Source: Platanthera guangdongensis (taxonomy: Eukaryota; Streptophyta; Magnoliopsida; Asparagales; Orchidaceae). Taken from it: a stretch of DNA of 64,000 nt. A program made the position numbers and the translations under genes. The notes under the pieces are model-generated. The model was not told the DNA's origin, did not search any database, and was given only the letters and a program-made list of their open reading frames with translations. Shown here piece by piece: positions 1 to 11,795 of this stretch. The number at the start of each line of letters is the position of its first letter. The stretch's first letter is position 1. The stretch covers positions 60,641,885 through 60,705,884 of the forward strand of contig CM077161.1 of NCBI GenBank assembly GCA_039583875.1. The letters run 5' to 3'.

Positions 1-1000
1 AGTTTGTTTCTCTATCTCTGAGCTCAGTTCGACGATAGTTGAGCTCAGATCGACGATCTCTGTTTCTGTCTAAATTCAAATCTCTGAGCTCAGTTCGACG
101 ATAGTGGAGCTCAGTTCGATGTTTTTCTGAAGAGTTCAACGATTTTCAAGATTCAAATTTGGACAGCTGTGGAATTACTATCAGCATTTAATTCAGAGAT
201 CTTACAGCCGTTTTCATTTATTCTGGAGCAAGTTTCAAGGAATTATCAAGAAATGTTTTTATTGGACTTTCCTCTAGAAGACAAATGCAATTAAGGAAGT
301 CAATGATGACAGGCCAATGGCTATCTTGGACAATGGACAATTTCTATTCAGACAGAAGAAATAAAAGATAATTCTTCAACTTCTGTAATATCAATCCAGT
401 AGAGAACTCTGAGAAAGAAAAGAAGAGGAATTTTCTCTGCAACAACTCTCACAACAACAATCACACAAGAGAAAGAAAAAGAGCTGCAAACATTTCTCAG
501 TCTCAAGATTCATACAGAACACCAACACCAAAAGGAGATCAACAAACTGATATCTTCAGATCTCTTTTTCAAGTGTTCAAGGCCATCATCATTCAACACT
601 TCAGACACCTCACATTTCAATTGCAGCTGAAATCATCATTTGCTGGAGATCAATTTTCTGAAGGCCTGTCACCTACTGCAAAGCTTCACTTCCTGAACAA
701 CTCAAGATCTCAGGGGGAGCTTTGACAACATCACTGAATCCACATAGTCTTCTCACTGTGATTGAGAAAAGAAGACTTTCATCACTCTCTCATCCCCACC
801 TCTGTAAAGGGTTTTTCAAAATCCCTTCAAAAGTTTGTGTTTGGTTTTTGAGCACCTTATCAAAAGCTCATTGGTGGAAAGACACCTGATCAAAAAATCT
901 GGTTTGGTTTTTGAGCACCTTATCAAAAGCTCATTGGTGCCCAGGACACCTGATCAACTCATCCTGCAGTGGATTCCTACCTAGGGTAGTAGAAGAGTGG
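1..1000 (+). repeat. Element A (Ty1/copia, Sirevirus-like): 5' LTR, left part
   Basis: This stretch matches the truncated 3' LTR of the same element at 18620-19747 with roughly 2-3% difference by eye, and is related to the LTRs of element D. The window opens inside the LTR, so its TG start is not visible. Bases 20-120 hold the end of the family palindrome array (TCGACGAT and GAGCTCAG words). The LTR is cut at 1000 by the insertion of element B and resumes at 14205. Confidence 0.9.
996..1000. repeat. Target-site duplication of element B, left copy (AGTGG)
   Basis: AGTGG immediately precedes the TG of the B 5' LTR and is repeated at 14200-14204 immediately after the CA of its 3' LTR. Removing B plus one copy restores the continuous A LTR sequence seen at 19495-19505. 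Confidence 0.95.
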
Positions 1001-1145
1001 TGTTGGGTACATTGGTAAAATGTACCTGATTTGAAGAAGCCTCACCTAACTCAATGATATACATCATAATGTATTTGATGTTTGTTTGAGTTACTTGTGC
1101 AGGTTAGGTATTCACTGGACTGAAGCTAAAAGTTTCTAAGTCCAT

Positions 1146-2080
1146 GTGTCGACACCCAGAGGGAAAGTGTCGACACTTGAGAAAGCTTGTGTCGACACCC
1201 AGACAAGCAGTGTCGACACTTGGAGTCATTGTGTCGACACCTGGGATGAAGAGTCGACACCAGACAGAAAGTGTCGACACTTGGAGCTGTGTCGACACTC
1301 AGTGAAGAAGAATGCAGAAAAGCTGTGTCGACACTTAGCAGAAGTGTCGACACCTAGAAGAGCTGAGTCTACATCAGAAAGTGTCGACACTTGGAGTTGT
1401 GTCGACACTCAGCAAAATTCTGCATAGACTAAGGACAAGTGTCGACACTCAACACAATGTGTCCACACTCAATCAGCTGAGTCAACATTTGAAGAATGTG
1501 TCGACACTCAGCACAATGTGTCGACACACAAATAGAAGAATCAGTAATTGAAGTAAGTGTCGACACACAACACAATGTGTCGACACTAGGCAGAAGAGTC
1601 AACACTTGAAGAAAGTGTCGACACCCAGCACAATGTGTCGACACTTAGTTAAAGAGTCTACACTTGAAGAAAGTGTCGACACAAGGAGCTGTGTCGACAC
1701 TTAGCAAAGAACAGAAAAGTTTACAAAATATTCTAAGTACAAGTGTCGACACTAAGGGAATGTGTCGACACTCAGCTGAAGAAACAAGATTGAAGACTTG
1801 TGTCGACACCAAGAAGCAGTGTCGACACTTGACAGTTTCAACACATGAAGATGTGTCGACACAAAGAACATGTGTCGACACTTAGAAGAATACAGTTAAA
1901 GAATGAAGAACAAGTACTTGTGTCGACACTCAATTTCAGTGTCGACATATGCAGAAGAATTTGTGTCGAGACATACAGGGAATTGTGTCGACACCTTGTA
2001 GACTTGTGTCGACACTTACACAACATGTGTCGACACTTGGTCTATAAGTGTCGACACTTAAGAACAGAAAGTCTCGACAC
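1146..2080. repeat. GTGTCGACAC palindrome array in the B 5' LTR promoter region
   Basis: About 30 exact GTGTCGACA words plus about 8 degenerate ones (for example GTGTCGAGAC, GAGTCGACAC, GAGTCTACA) lie every 20-45 bp. The 10-bp core is a perfect palindrome with a central CpG. Spacers vary in length and sequence, so this is a clustered binding-site-like array and not a simple tandem repeat. It ends about 135 bp upstream of the TATA box. The 3' LTR carries the same array at about 12229-13163. Confidence 0.95.
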
Positions 2081-2213
2081 TATCTGACAGTTAGAGAATT
2101 TCAAGAAGTGACTGGTTGATATGACAGCTGCCGATCCAACCGGTCTACAGCTACTGTCAGAGAAATCAGAAGTCTGTTATGAACCGGACCAGCTGGTTAC
2201 CATGAAGGAAGCC

Positions 2214-2222
2214 TATAAATAG
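2214..2222 (+). promoter_or_regulatory. TATA box of the B LTR (TATAAATAG)
   Basis: CCTATAAATAGGC is a good plant TATA context, placed just after the palindrome array. The 3' LTR copy is at 13297-13305. Transcription would start about 30 bp downstream. This placement is inferred from the motif only. Confidence 0.7.
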
Positions 2223-3069
2223 GCACTCATAGTTTACAGAAACTGATTGATTGTTGTTGATGTAAGAATTACAAGTTGTTCTTTCAAGTAGTGAGAATAA
2301 TTAAAGTGGTTGATCAGATCATCAGAAAAGTGATACACAGAGGATCAACACAAGAAGATCTGGCAGTCCAACTGCAGATCTAAGAAGTTGGAGAGAGAGA
2401 GCTCCAATTAAGAATTCAGTCTTTGGAACGAAGGCTGAGAAGAAGGATTCAGAATCATCTGGATCTCAAGAAGCAGAGGTCAAGGATCAACTGCAGAAGA
2501 TTCAGACTAATTCAGTTCTAACTCAAGAAGCTTTGAAGGAAGCTAAGTCAGTTTGGATCTAACTGAGTTCTTCCAAGAACTCTTCAAGAAACTCTCAACT
2601 CCTCTCTTATTTTCTGAGTTGTAGAGATAGCTATTGTATTTCTATTTTAACTTGTAGGATCCATTGGATCTGAGAGAATTGTAAGCCTATATTATAAAGG
2701 CTGAGGGTAGGGCTTGGTAGCCTGAGTGTAGGAGTTGAAGAACTCTGAGTGTAGGCCTTAATTGGCTGAGTGTAGGCCTGGGTGGCTGAGTGTAGGCCTT
2801 TGTGGCTGAGTGTAAGGCTTTGGGCCTGAGGTGTAGGAACCTAGTTGGGTTCTGAGATAGTGGAGAAGGTTGGCCGAATCTAGTACACTGCTAGATAGGC
2901 GAAGAGGGAAAGTGGATGTACCCAAAGATTGGGGAACCACTATAAATTAGTGTGTCTGCTGTACTGTGCTGTGCTGTGGATTAACTGTTTATATTCTGTA
3001 ATTACTGTTAGCTGTAGAATTCTGTGAAATAACTGTTGTGCTGCCAACAAAGTTTTAAAAAGGTTAGGT

Positions 3070-3097
3070 CACCTATTCACCCCCCCCCCTATAGGTG
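3070..3097 (+). other. Poly-C-loop hairpin at the 3' end of the B 5' LTR
   Basis: CACCTAT and ATAGGTG can pair around a loop dominated by a run of C, 20 bp before the LTR end. In the 3' LTR (14153-14179) the pairing is CACCTA/TAGGTG. Elements A, D and I have the same design with other stem sequences. Confidence 0.65.
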
Positions 3098-3119
3098 TTT
3101 AGGTACCATATCTTTCAAG

Positions 3120-3131
3120 TGGTATCAGAGC
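3120..3131 (+). other. Primer-binding site of element B (initiator Met tRNA)
   Basis: TGGTATCAGAGC begins 2 bp after the LTR end and is the usual complement of the 3' end of plant initiator-Met tRNA used by Ty1/copia elements. Confidence 0.9.
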
Positions 3132-3233
3132 CAGGTTGCTCAAAACAAGGACTAACAGTCTAAGGAGATCCTGTTTGGCAGAAACAGTCTAAGTCAGAAA
3201 ACAGATTCAAGAAATTCAAGAACTTCAAGAAAC

Positions 3234-5270
3234 ATGGGTTCTTATGAGAATCACAAAGAGTTGGGTTCCATGAAGTTACCCATATGCAGGAAGGAGATTT
3301 TTGGAATCTGGAAAGAAAGGGTTAGGCTATTTATGGAGGCCTCAGACCCAAGAATCTACATCACAGTTAAGGAAGGGCCATATGTGCCCATGAAGATCTC
3401 AGTATTAGATGCAAATCAGAGGACTCCAAAGGATTTCTCTGAGATGACCAAGGATGAAATTGTCCTAGCCACTATGGACAAAAGGGCACAAAACATTATA
3501 GTAAGTGCCATTGATGATGCCACCTTCCAGAACTTAATTCACTGTAAGACAGCAAAAGAGATGTGGGACACTCTTATAGTCTATATGGAAGGTTCTGAAG
3601 AAGTAAGGCAAGATAGAAAGTCCTTGCTTAATCAAGAGTATGAGAGCTTTAGGCAAGGAAGAGGAGATAGCATCACTGAATGCTACAAGAAATTCTATAG
3701 AATTGTTAATGAACTCATGTCCTAATGAAGAGAGTTCACTAACTATGAATTGAATGATAAGTTCTTAAGGTCCCTAACCAAAGATTGGGACACCAAGATC
3801 TGTGCCATCAGAGAAATGGCAAAGTTGGGAGAAATTCCTCCTCCCACACTGTTTGGCAAGTTGTTGTCTTATGAGATGCAGCTGTCAGTGAGAAAAGAGG
3901 AGGAAAGATCAACAAGGACTGAGCACAGGGAAAGGACTGTTGCCTTCAAGTCAGAAGTACCTAGAAAGGGCAGGACTAAGGCATCAACTCCTCCTCCAGA
4001 GGTAGTTGAATCAGAATCTGATGAGTCTGTTAGCACAAAGTCTACAAGCAGTGAAAGTGATGAAGACTTTGCTGCATTTACCAGACATTTTCAGAAATTC
4101 CTGAAGAAGAAACAGTGGAGGTCCAGACCTTCATTTTCCAAAGGGAAAGAAGTCCAGTATCAGGAGAAGAAGCCTTCAAAGAAGGACAAGAAAAAGACAA
4201 AGACTAGCAAGGCAACTGGGTCTAAGATAGTGTGTTACTGCTGCAATAGACAGGGTCATGTAATTGCAGATTGTCCTGAGAGAAGAAAAGAATCCAGTGA
4301 CAAAAAGAAGACTCACTTCAAAGGAAAGAAGGAGAAGTCCTTTGTTGCAAAGAATGAGAAGACTCTTTCAGACATTTCTTCTTCAGACACTGAGACAGAT
4401 GCTGAAGCCTACATAGGGCTATTTGCTGAAGAAGAAGAGGAGTTTATGCAGATCATGGAATCAATCTATGAACAAGAAGAGTGTCAGTGCCAAGGACTGA
4501 TGGCATTGACTGAAAGTACCAAAATCCTGGAGCAGCCAGGACCCAGTCAGGTACAAAGTCCAACTCAAAGTTCAGATTTCAGTACTAGTTCAGAGTCAGA
4601 TTCATCTTCATCAAGTGATGGAAGTGTTTCTGAATCTGAGTGAGATATTCATCAGCTCTTAGATGAATATAAAGTACTGTTGCAAGCCTATAAGAAAAGC
4701 AAGTCCCTTGCCAAAAGTCAGGCAAAGGAAATTGCTGATCTAAAGGCTGCTGCAACAGACTTAGAGAAGGAATTTGATCAAAAGCTCAATGAGGTAGCCA
4801 GGCTGAAACACATTACTGTGATTCAGATGGGAAGTATCACTTATAAAAATGATCAAATTAAGTTACTGGAGATCAATCTCCAGAAGGAAAAAGAGCTAGT
4901 TGCTAGGTTTTCAAAACCTAAATCAGTGCTACCCTTGATTGATGAATTTGTTCATCATAAAGGAAAGGCTGGATTGGGTTTTAAACCAGCTAGGACTGTT
5001 CAGGATCAGTCCAAGTCAAAGGGCAAAGCCCCAACATTCAATAAGCCTGCTGTAGTCAAGACAGCCAAGTATGTACCTAAGCAAAGGTACAACAAGTTTG
5101 AATGCTGGTATTGTGGCAAGGTTGGCCACTTTGCCTTGGATTGTTGGCACAATGCCAGTGCCAAGTTGAGTAGCAAGTTACCTGGTGGAAAGCCAGCAGG
5201 TAGCTATGTCAAGTTGCAAACTAACAATCACCAAGGACCCAAGTTTACTTTGGGTTCTAAGGTTCATTAA
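3234..5270 (+). pseudogene. gag: Element B gag (nucleocapsid polyprotein), interrupted by stops
   Basis: The frame opens at ATG 3234, about 100 bp after the primer site, and reads to TAA 5268-5270. It is broken by TAA-TGA at 3723-3728 and TGA at 4641-4643 without frame change. The first part is the copia gag capsid-type region. A lysine-rich stretch leads to a first zinc knuckle (C-x2-C-x4-H-x4-C) at 4233-4274, then an acidic, Ser/Glu-rich region, a coiled-coil-like stretch (about 4680-4900) and a second zinc knuckle at 5103-5144. The zinc knuckles bind element RNA in the virus-like particle. Pol follows in the same frame after the 5268 stop, so that stop may be the genuine gag terminus and the two earlier ones disabling. 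Confidence 0.9.
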
Positions 5271-8200
5271 TTTGTTTTGCAGGTAAATCCAAGTGGCCAT
5301 ACCCCAACATGGTACTTGGATAGTGGATGTTCCAGACATATGACTGGAACAAGGGGACTGCTGAAGGACTACATTCCAATCAAAAATGGTCCTAAAGTGA
5401 CCTTTGGTGGTTTTGAAAAAGGAATCATCAAAGGGTTTGGTAACATCTCTTCAAACCTTGTTACCATTACTCAAGTGGCTTATGTTAAAGGGTTGAAACA
5501 CAACCTCATTAGTATAAGTCAGTTAAGTGATGTAGGGTATGACATCTCATTTGTTAAAAATGGTTGTCATATCAAGAGGTCAAGTGATCAAGAGATCATT
5601 TTGACAGGATATAGAAAGAGGAATGTCTACTGCTTAGACATTATGATTGAGAACAATGGTTCTCATGTCTGTCTTGTAGCTGATGAGACAATCTCTCATT
5701 GTGTCAAGTGGCACAAGAGGCTAGCTCATCTTAACTACAAGACTATTAGCAAACTCTTTAGCAAAGAGTTAGTGAGGAATGGTCCTCAAGTTAAGTGTGT
5801 CAAAGATGGCATTTGCTCAGCTTGTCAAAAGGGCAAGCAGACCAAATCCACCTTTAGAAGCTTAGACAACAAAGATGCTGTGAGGTGTTTATACCTCTTG
5901 CATATGGATCTATTTGGTCCAATGCCAGTTCACAGCTTAGGTAGGAAGGTCTACACCTTTGTAGTTGTTGATGACTACTCAAGGATTTCCTGGGTGTTCT
6001 TCTTAAAGCAGAAATCTGAAACACCTAGTGTCTTCTATAGTTTTGTTAAGCAAATTCAGAATGAATTGAACTGTACAGTGGTCAAAATTAGAAGTGACCA
6101 TGGTACTGAGTTTCAGTCTGAAAGCATGACAAAGCTGTGTGAAGACTATGGGATTGTTCAAGAATTCTCTTCACCTAGAACACCTCAGCAAAATGGCATT
6201 GCTGAAAGGAAAAATAGGACCTTGATAGAGGCTGGTAGAACCCTATTAAGTGATTCATCACTGCCAGAATATTTCTGGGCTGAAGCAGTTAACACTGCAT
6301 CCCATGTGATAAATAGGGCTACCATCACTAAAAGGTTAAACAAGACCCCCTATGAAGTTGTGAAAGGCAGGAAACCAAACCTATCCTATTTCAGGATTTT
6401 TGGTTGCAAATGCTTCATACTTAACAATGGAAAGTCTTACTTAACTAAGTTTGCTACCAAGTCCCAAGAGGGAATGTTTGTTGGGTACAGCAATAATAGT
6501 AAGGCTTATAGAGTCTACAACTTGACTACACAAGTTGTAGAGGAGTCTGTGCATGTAGTTTTTGATGAGACACAACTAATTAACAATGAGTTATCTAGCA
6601 ATGTATGCAGCCCCACAGGTCTTACTAAGAAGATGGACAAGCTAACCATAGAAGATGTACCTGCTGCAAGACAGCAAGTAGAAGGGGATGGCTTATGTCC
6701 AGGGGGAGAACTACATGTACCAGGAGCTGAAGAAGTACAAGGAACTCAGCATGATGAAGATGCTGTAGAAGTACAACCAGAAGTAAGGATGCCTCCAGCC
6801 AACAGGCATCTAAGAGATCATCCAGTAGAGCTGATAATTGGAGATCCAAGACAAGGTGTTCAGACAAGGAGCAGAAATCAGAATGCTGTAGTATATTCAA
6901 GTTTTCTGTCTCAAATAGAACCAAAGAAATTTGAAGAAGCTATACAAGATCCACAGTGGACTGAAGCTATGCAAGAAGAACTTAATCAGTTCAAAAGGTG
7001 CAAAGTTTGGGAGCTGGTTCCAAAGCCTAAAGACCATAATGTTATAGGAACAAAGTGGATCTACAGGAATAAGTTAGATGAACAAGGGGTCATCATAAAG
7101 AATAAAGCAAGACTGGTTGCAAAAGGATATAGGCAAGAAGAAGGTATTGATTTTGATCAAACCTTTGCCCCAGTAGCCAGACTGGAGGCCATAAGGATGT
7201 TCCTGGCCTATGCAACCTATCAAGGATTCAAGGTATACCAAATGGATGTCAAGTCAGCATTCCTAAATGGTAATCTAAAGGAAGAAGTATATGTGGAGCA
7301 GCCTTCAGGTTTTGTTGATCCTACTCTTCCACATTATGTCTATAGACTTAGGAAAGCATTGTATGGGTTAAAGCAAGCTCCTAGAGCTTGGTATGAAACC
7401 CTATCTAGTTTCCTCATTGAGAACAAGTTCTCAAGGGGGAAAATAGATAAGACTCTATTCCTTAGGGAATCTAGAGGCAAAGTCATACTTGTCCAAATAT
7501 ATGTAGATGACATTATATTTGGGTCTACTGAAAGTAGCCTTTGCAAAAAGTTTGCAAAGCTTATGCAAAGTCAATTTGAGATGAGTAGTATGGGAGAACT
7601 AAAGTTTTTCTTGTGTCTCCAAGTTAAACAGACTGGAAGTGGTCTATCCATATATCAGTCCAAGTTCACCCTAGAACTCATAAGGAAGTATGGTATGGAT
7701 TCATCCAGTACCATGAAGACTCCTATGGAGTCAAGTATGTCTCTAAGCAAGGATGATTCAGGGAAACCTGTAGATGAGACCTTGTATAGAGGGATAGTTG
7801 GCTCCCTACTATACTTGACTGCAAGTAGGCCTGACATTATGTATGCTACATGTGTTTGTGCCAGGTATCAAGCCTGCCCTAAAGAGTCTCACTTGACTGC
7901 AGTCAAGAGAATCTTGAGATATCTAAAGGGCACACCTTATCTAGGCCTCTGGTACCCTAGGAATGGAGATTTTGATCTAACAGGCTATTCAGATGCAGAC
8001 TTTGCAGGATGCAAAGAAGATAGAAAGAGCACTACTGGATCCTGTCAATTCCTAGGTGGAAGAATAATTTCATGGAGCAGCAAAAAGCAGACTAGTGTGG
8101 CTATCTCCACAGCTGAGTCAGAATATGTAGCTGCAGGAAGTTGCTGTGCTCAACTTCTATGGATTCAACATCAGCTAGTTGACTATGGATTTCAGGTAAG

Positions 8201-8444
8201 TAGAACTCCACTTTACTGTGATTCTACAAGTGCTATTTCAATAGCTAATAACCCTGTATCTCATAGTAGAACAAAACATATTGAGATTAAATATCACTTT
8301 CTTAGGGAGCATGTAGAAAGAAATGATATTGCACTTGAATATGTTAAAACTGATAATCAGATAGCTGATATGTTTACTAAGCCCTTAGAAGAAGCTAAGT
8401 TCAATAGGTTCAAAATTGAACTAGGTATGATAAACTTAGACTAA
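5271..8444 (+). CDS. pol: Element B pol: protease, integrase, reverse transcriptase, RNase H
   Basis: An open frame of about 1055 codons with no internal stop, directly downstream of and in frame with the gag stop. In order: aspartic protease with D-S-G at 5319-5327; the His/Cys pre-integrase zinc region (about 5708-5850); integrase core with the first Asp near residue 210, the second in an RSDHGTEF context near 273 and the Glu in a QQNGIAERK context near 309, a normal D-D-35-E; a variable linker; reverse transcriptase with YVDD near residue 741; RNase H beginning at GYSDADFAG near 902. This is the Ty1/copia order, integrase before RT. It likely needs suppression of or passage over the gag stop to be made. 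No ATG stands at its start. It is the only intact replication ORF in the window. Confidence 0.93.
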   Translation, partial: FVLQVNPSGHTPTWYLDSGCSRHMTGTRGLLKDYIPIKNGPKVTFGGFEKGIIKGFGNISSNLVTITQVAYVKGLKHNLISISQLSDVGYDISFVKNGCHIKRSSDQEIILTGYRKRNVYCLDIMIENNGSHVCLVADETISHCVKWHKRLAHLNYKTISKLFSKELVRNGPQVKCVKDGICSACQKGKQTKSTFRSLDNKDAVRCLYLLHMDLFGPMPVHSLGRKVYTFVVVDDYSRISWVFFLKQKSETPSVFYSFVKQIQNELNCTVVKIRSDHGTEFQSESMTKLCEDYGIVQEFSSPRTPQQNGIAERKNRTLIEAGRTLLSDSSLPEYFWAEAVNTASHVINRATITKRLNKTPYEVVKGRKPNLSYFRIFGCKCFILNNGKSYLTKFATKSQEGMFVGYSNNSKAYRVYNLTTQVVEESVHVVFDETQLINNELSSNVCSPTGLTKKMDKLTIEDVPAARQQVEGDGLCPGGELHVPGAEEVQGTQHDEDAVEVQPEVRMPPANRHLRDHPVELIIGDPRQGVQTRSRNQNAVVYSSFLSQIEPKKFEEAIQDPQWTEAMQEELNQFKRCKVWELVPKPKDHNVIGTKWIYRNKLDEQGVIIKNKARLVAKGYRQEEGIDFDQTFAPVARLEAIRMFLAYATYQGFKVYQMDVKSAFLNGNLKEEVYVEQPSGFVDPTLPHYVYRLRKALYGLKQAPRAWYETLSSFLIENKFSRGKIDKTLFLRESRGKVILVQIYVDDIIFGSTESSLCKKFAKLMQSQFEMSSMGELKFFLCLQVKQTGSGLSIYQSKFTLELIRKYGMDSSSTMKTPMESSMSLSKDDSGKPVDETLYRGIVGSLLYLTASRPDIMYATCVCARYQACPKESHLTAVKRILRYLKGTPYLGLWYPRNGDFDLTGYSDADFAGCKEDRKSTTGSCQFLGGRIISWSSKKQTSVAISTAESEYVAAGSCCAQLLWIQHQLVDYGFQVSRTPLYCDSTSAISIANNPVSHSRTKHIEIKYHFLREHVERNDIALEYVKTDNQIADMFTKPLEEAKFNRFKIELGMINLD

Positions 8445-8477
8445 GTTTACAGAACTAAAAATTGGCTAAGTAAAAAG

Positions 8478-8924
8478 GTGTCGACACATAGACAAGTCTA
8501 TGTCGACACAGAATAGTAAGTGTCGACACTTCAGGAAAATGGTGTCGACACATCTAGGAAGTTGGTGTCGACACTTCAGAATGTTAGTGTCGACACATGA
8601 CGAGTTGGTGTCGACACATTCAATAAGGTGTCGACACTTAAGTTTTACTCAGAATTTTCTAAGTAAAAGTCTCGACTACATGTCGAGTAGTGTGGTGTCG
8701 ACACTTAACCAAGTGTCGACACATAAAATCTGTTGACTAAACTTGTGTCGACACATGTGTGTCGAGACATTATAAGTCAGTGTCGACACTTATTGCCAGT
8801 GTCGACACATCTTTAGAAATCCATCCCGCCTGTTCATCTTCAAACAAGAAAGGTATAAATAGGGTTCTGTCTTTGTTTGTCGACACGCTTTCAGAGTTTC
8901 GAGACCAAACTTCTGTGTCGACAT
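8478..8924. repeat. Second GTGTCGACAC array, between pol and the third ORF of element B
   Basis: About 12 exact GTGTCGACA words plus variants (TATGTCGACA, GTGTCGAGAC, TTTGTCGACA) fill the space between the pol stop and the third ORF. Spacers differ from those in the LTR, so it is not a recent copy of the LTR block. A TATA box lies inside its downstream end. Confidence 0.92.
8854..8862 (+). promoter_or_regulatory. Putative internal promoter TATA box for the B third ORF
   Basis: GGTATAAATAGGG, about 97 bp upstream of the ATG at 8959, has the same TATAAATAG core as the LTR promoter and the same preceding palindrome array. Promoter activity is inferred. Confidence 0.6.
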
Positions 8925-8958
8925 TTCTCTTCTCTAAAGACTAATTCTACAAACCCTA

Positions 8959-11795
8959 ATGGCTCCCAAGCTGGAAGAGAACGTTAATGAAGGCTATGAA
9001 CTGGTTCGTGGCGCATTCGACGATGGCGATCAAGAAATAAAATCGGTGGTAACCCTAGTCACCAATTCAGGATTGGAGTACTTGGTTTCTGAACCAACTA
9101 AATTATGGAAGAAGGAAGTTCTTGAATTCCTAATGGGAGCGTCTGTAGATGACTCAGGCTACAGAATCAAATCAAGGGTGCATGGCACCAAGGTCAAGAT
9201 TACACCCAAATCTCTGAGAAAGGTACTTCAGCTACCTAAAGTTCAAGATGAAGAGGAAGTGACTACATCTAAGACCAGGGAAGCACTTACCTGGTGTGGT
9301 CTAGATCCTAAGCTGAAGATAGGATCAGTATTCAACAGGAGAGGAATGAATACCCAAGGAAAATTTCTGTCAGAAATTGTGGGTAAAGTAATACTCAATA
9401 AGACTGGAGGACATGACAGGGTGTCAGCCTCCATGTTCAGTGTTATGACCAGAATCATTTTCAACCTCAAAACAGACTGGTCAATGGTTGTGTTTGAGAA
9501 AGTTAAGGAGAGTTTGAAGAAGCCCAATCTGGGCAGGATACTAAGTCTCTACCTGGCTGGTACAATACCAGAGGTCATGAGCAATGCTGCTGGTACTAAA
9601 ATCAATCATATGAGAAGAATAGATATGAGGATCCTTTCAAGATGGGAAAGAGTGTTGTCTAAGGAAGTTCCTACTCCAGAGAAGCAGGTTTCTAAGAAGG
9701 ATTCCCCTCCAAAGAAGAAGAGGAAGATAGCTGTTGTGACTCAGGAGTCCTCCAGCAGCTCAGGTAGTGAAGAACATGTTGTTTTCACTCCTGATAGTCC
9801 AATAGATGTGGCTGCAGAGAAGTCACCTGCTCCTCAAGAGCCAGCAGAAATCCAGGGGGAGCTGCCTACAGCTAGCCCCATGAATAAGGATCCAAGACAG
9901 GGGGAGCCTCCAGCTGTAGAACAACCCTCTACACTGGAGAGTGAGCAAGCTACAATAATCATCCATGAGGTACTTTCTGACCTCAATACTTTAGATTTTT
10001 CTGTAATAGATTCTGATTTGTCTGATGTCCATTAGCAAACTCAGCAAGCAAACCAAGAACCAGATGTTGTTCTTCCAGACACATCTGTAGTGATTCCTGA
10101 TAAAGTGGTTGATGAACCCAGTACATCTCCTGCACAGTCACCCCCAGAATACACAATGGAAGATCTATTTCTGAATTTAGATCAAGAGAATTTTGACATG
10201 GACAAAAATGCTGCTGATTAAGAGAAGGGTGCTGCTGTTGAGGGGGAGAACCTGGAAGTTGTGGAAGAGCCTATTAGGCTGGAAACTGAGCAAGCACCTG
10301 GTGTGCAGACTACAAGGCCTGAAAGCCCTAAGGATAGGGTGGATATAGCCAGTACCTCAGAGTCTGAGGATGATGAGACTGAACAAGCTAAAAAGAAGAA
10401 ATTCTTTGTATTCAAAAGAAGGAGTCAGAGCTATAAGAAGGCTCTACAAACTGTTGCTCAACACTCTCTAGTCCAACAAGCTCCATCAACAGATTACAGT
10501 GGCTTAATGGTAGCAATGCAAGTTAAGCTGGATGAGCACAGGAGGGCCATAGAGAATTATATTGATGAAGGACACAAGTCTTTACAATTTGATCTAGCTC
10601 AAGATATCAAATCAATAAGGTTTGAAATGAATTTGAATAAGAAGGAAATGACTGACTGCTTCCACAAGGGTGGTAATGCAGTGGTCTATCTGGCTAAACA
10701 TCAAGAACAAATTAAGACTCAAGTAGATGATATAGCACTAAAGCAAGGCTATATGCTGGCGAATCAACTAAGAATGAATGATAATTTGACTGCATCCCAC
10801 AATGCAATAGTCACTGAACTGAAGAGTAAGTCTGCTGAACCTTCAACATCATCTGCTGCTGCCAAAGCTGAATTTGATAAAGTATTTCAGGAAGAAATTG
10901 CTGCTGTCAAGACTGCCATTAAAGATTCACAGAAGGTCATTTCTGAACAGCTTACTAAGCTTAGACCTTATTTTAAGGAAGGAATCAGGTACTTGGACAG
11001 TCAGATTAGATTCCAAAAGGATGATGTAAGAGATCATGTAGAACAAGAAGTCAAAAAGGGGGAGAGGGTGTTAGTCAAAGCTAGCTCTGACCATGCCAAA
11101 TGGATATCTAACTCCATCAGAGCTACACTGGGCTATCCTCCCCTGTGTGATGATGATAATGTAGCTGAATCTGGTATTCAAAGTGCATATCTTGGAGGTG
11201 AGCCACAAGAAGTAGCTCAAGTCATTTATCCACCTCCAGATTTTGAAATGATTCATGCAGAGGTGAGTACTATGTATAGCCCATCTGGGGCAAGGCCAAT
11301 GTCCATTTAAAAAAGGTTACTCAACCTATAACAGCAGCTATGCAAGAGGCTATGGACAAAGAAGAAGAGACAAGGCTGTCAAAGAAGAAGTTCAGGGAAC
11401 TGGCTGAGCAAAAACCAGATTTTGAACAGTGGAGCCCTACTTCTAGGAACATCATTCTCACAGCCTGGAAAGCAGCCAAGGACAATGCACATGAGAGGAA
11501 CAAGTGGTTCTCAGAAGCAGAATGGAGGAAGCATGAGATCAGGCAGGAAGCCATTGTCCAGCATAGAAGGAAGGCTAAGTTAGGAAAGCTACCTCCTACA
11601 GTTGTGGAGCCTAGCAAGTACTTTCCTAAGCCCTATCATTATTTTGAGAGGCAGAAAATCAAGGCTGAAGAACAAAAGAAGAAGGACTCCAAAGGCAAGA
11701 AGATTGCTGATACTGAGCCTGCTGCTGCTGCTGCTGTAAAAGCCAAAGTGCAAGCTGGGAAAGGCATAGTTATAAAAGAACCTGATCAGAATTAG
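8959..11795 (+). pseudogene. Element B third ORF (Sirevirus 'envelope-like' ORF), broken
   Basis: ATG 8959 opens a frame that would cover about 945 codons. It is cut by TAG 10033-10035, TAA 10219-10221 and a frameshift in the A-run near 11308-11317 (after TAA 11308-11310), and ends at TAG 11793-11795. The first 220 residues resemble the globular N-terminal domain found in plant Sirevirus third ORFs (often called a putative plant transposon protein domain). A basic cluster P-K-K-K-R-K at 9707-9729 looks like a classical nuclear localisation signal. A Ser/Glu/Pro-rich linker follows, then a long helical, coiled-coil-like part (about 10500-11100) and a Lys/Glu-rich tail. I see no signal peptide or hydrophobic membrane segment, which argues against an envelope role. 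Element D has a related ORF at 47022-50058. Confidence 0.8.

Larger units (their letters stand above)
1001..3117 (+). repeat. 5' LTR of element B
   Basis: Starts TGTTGGGTAC and ends ATATCTTTCA, followed by the primer site. It holds the GTGTCGACAC array (1146-2080), a TATA box (2214-2222), a run of degenerate 'gctgagtgtaggcct' repeats (about 2730-2830) and a poly-C hairpin close to its 3' end. Short open frames on both strands across the array are by-products of the repeat and not genes. Confidence 0.95.

Noticed and set aside
1104..2087. Open frames on both strands in the B LTR rich in VSTL/CRHS/SVDT
   Set aside because: They are translations of the GTGTCGACAC repeat, open in several frames at once, with no domain and no conserved start. 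The same frames recur at 12187-13170.
3120..3131. tRNA gene
   Set aside because: Only the 12-nt complement of a tRNA 3' end is present, as a retrotransposon primer site. The same holds at 14454, 20861, 34988, 39460, 53304 and 54956.
6625..6924. Antisense frame of 99 codons within B pol
   Set aside because: Shadow of the pol linker, with no support of its own.
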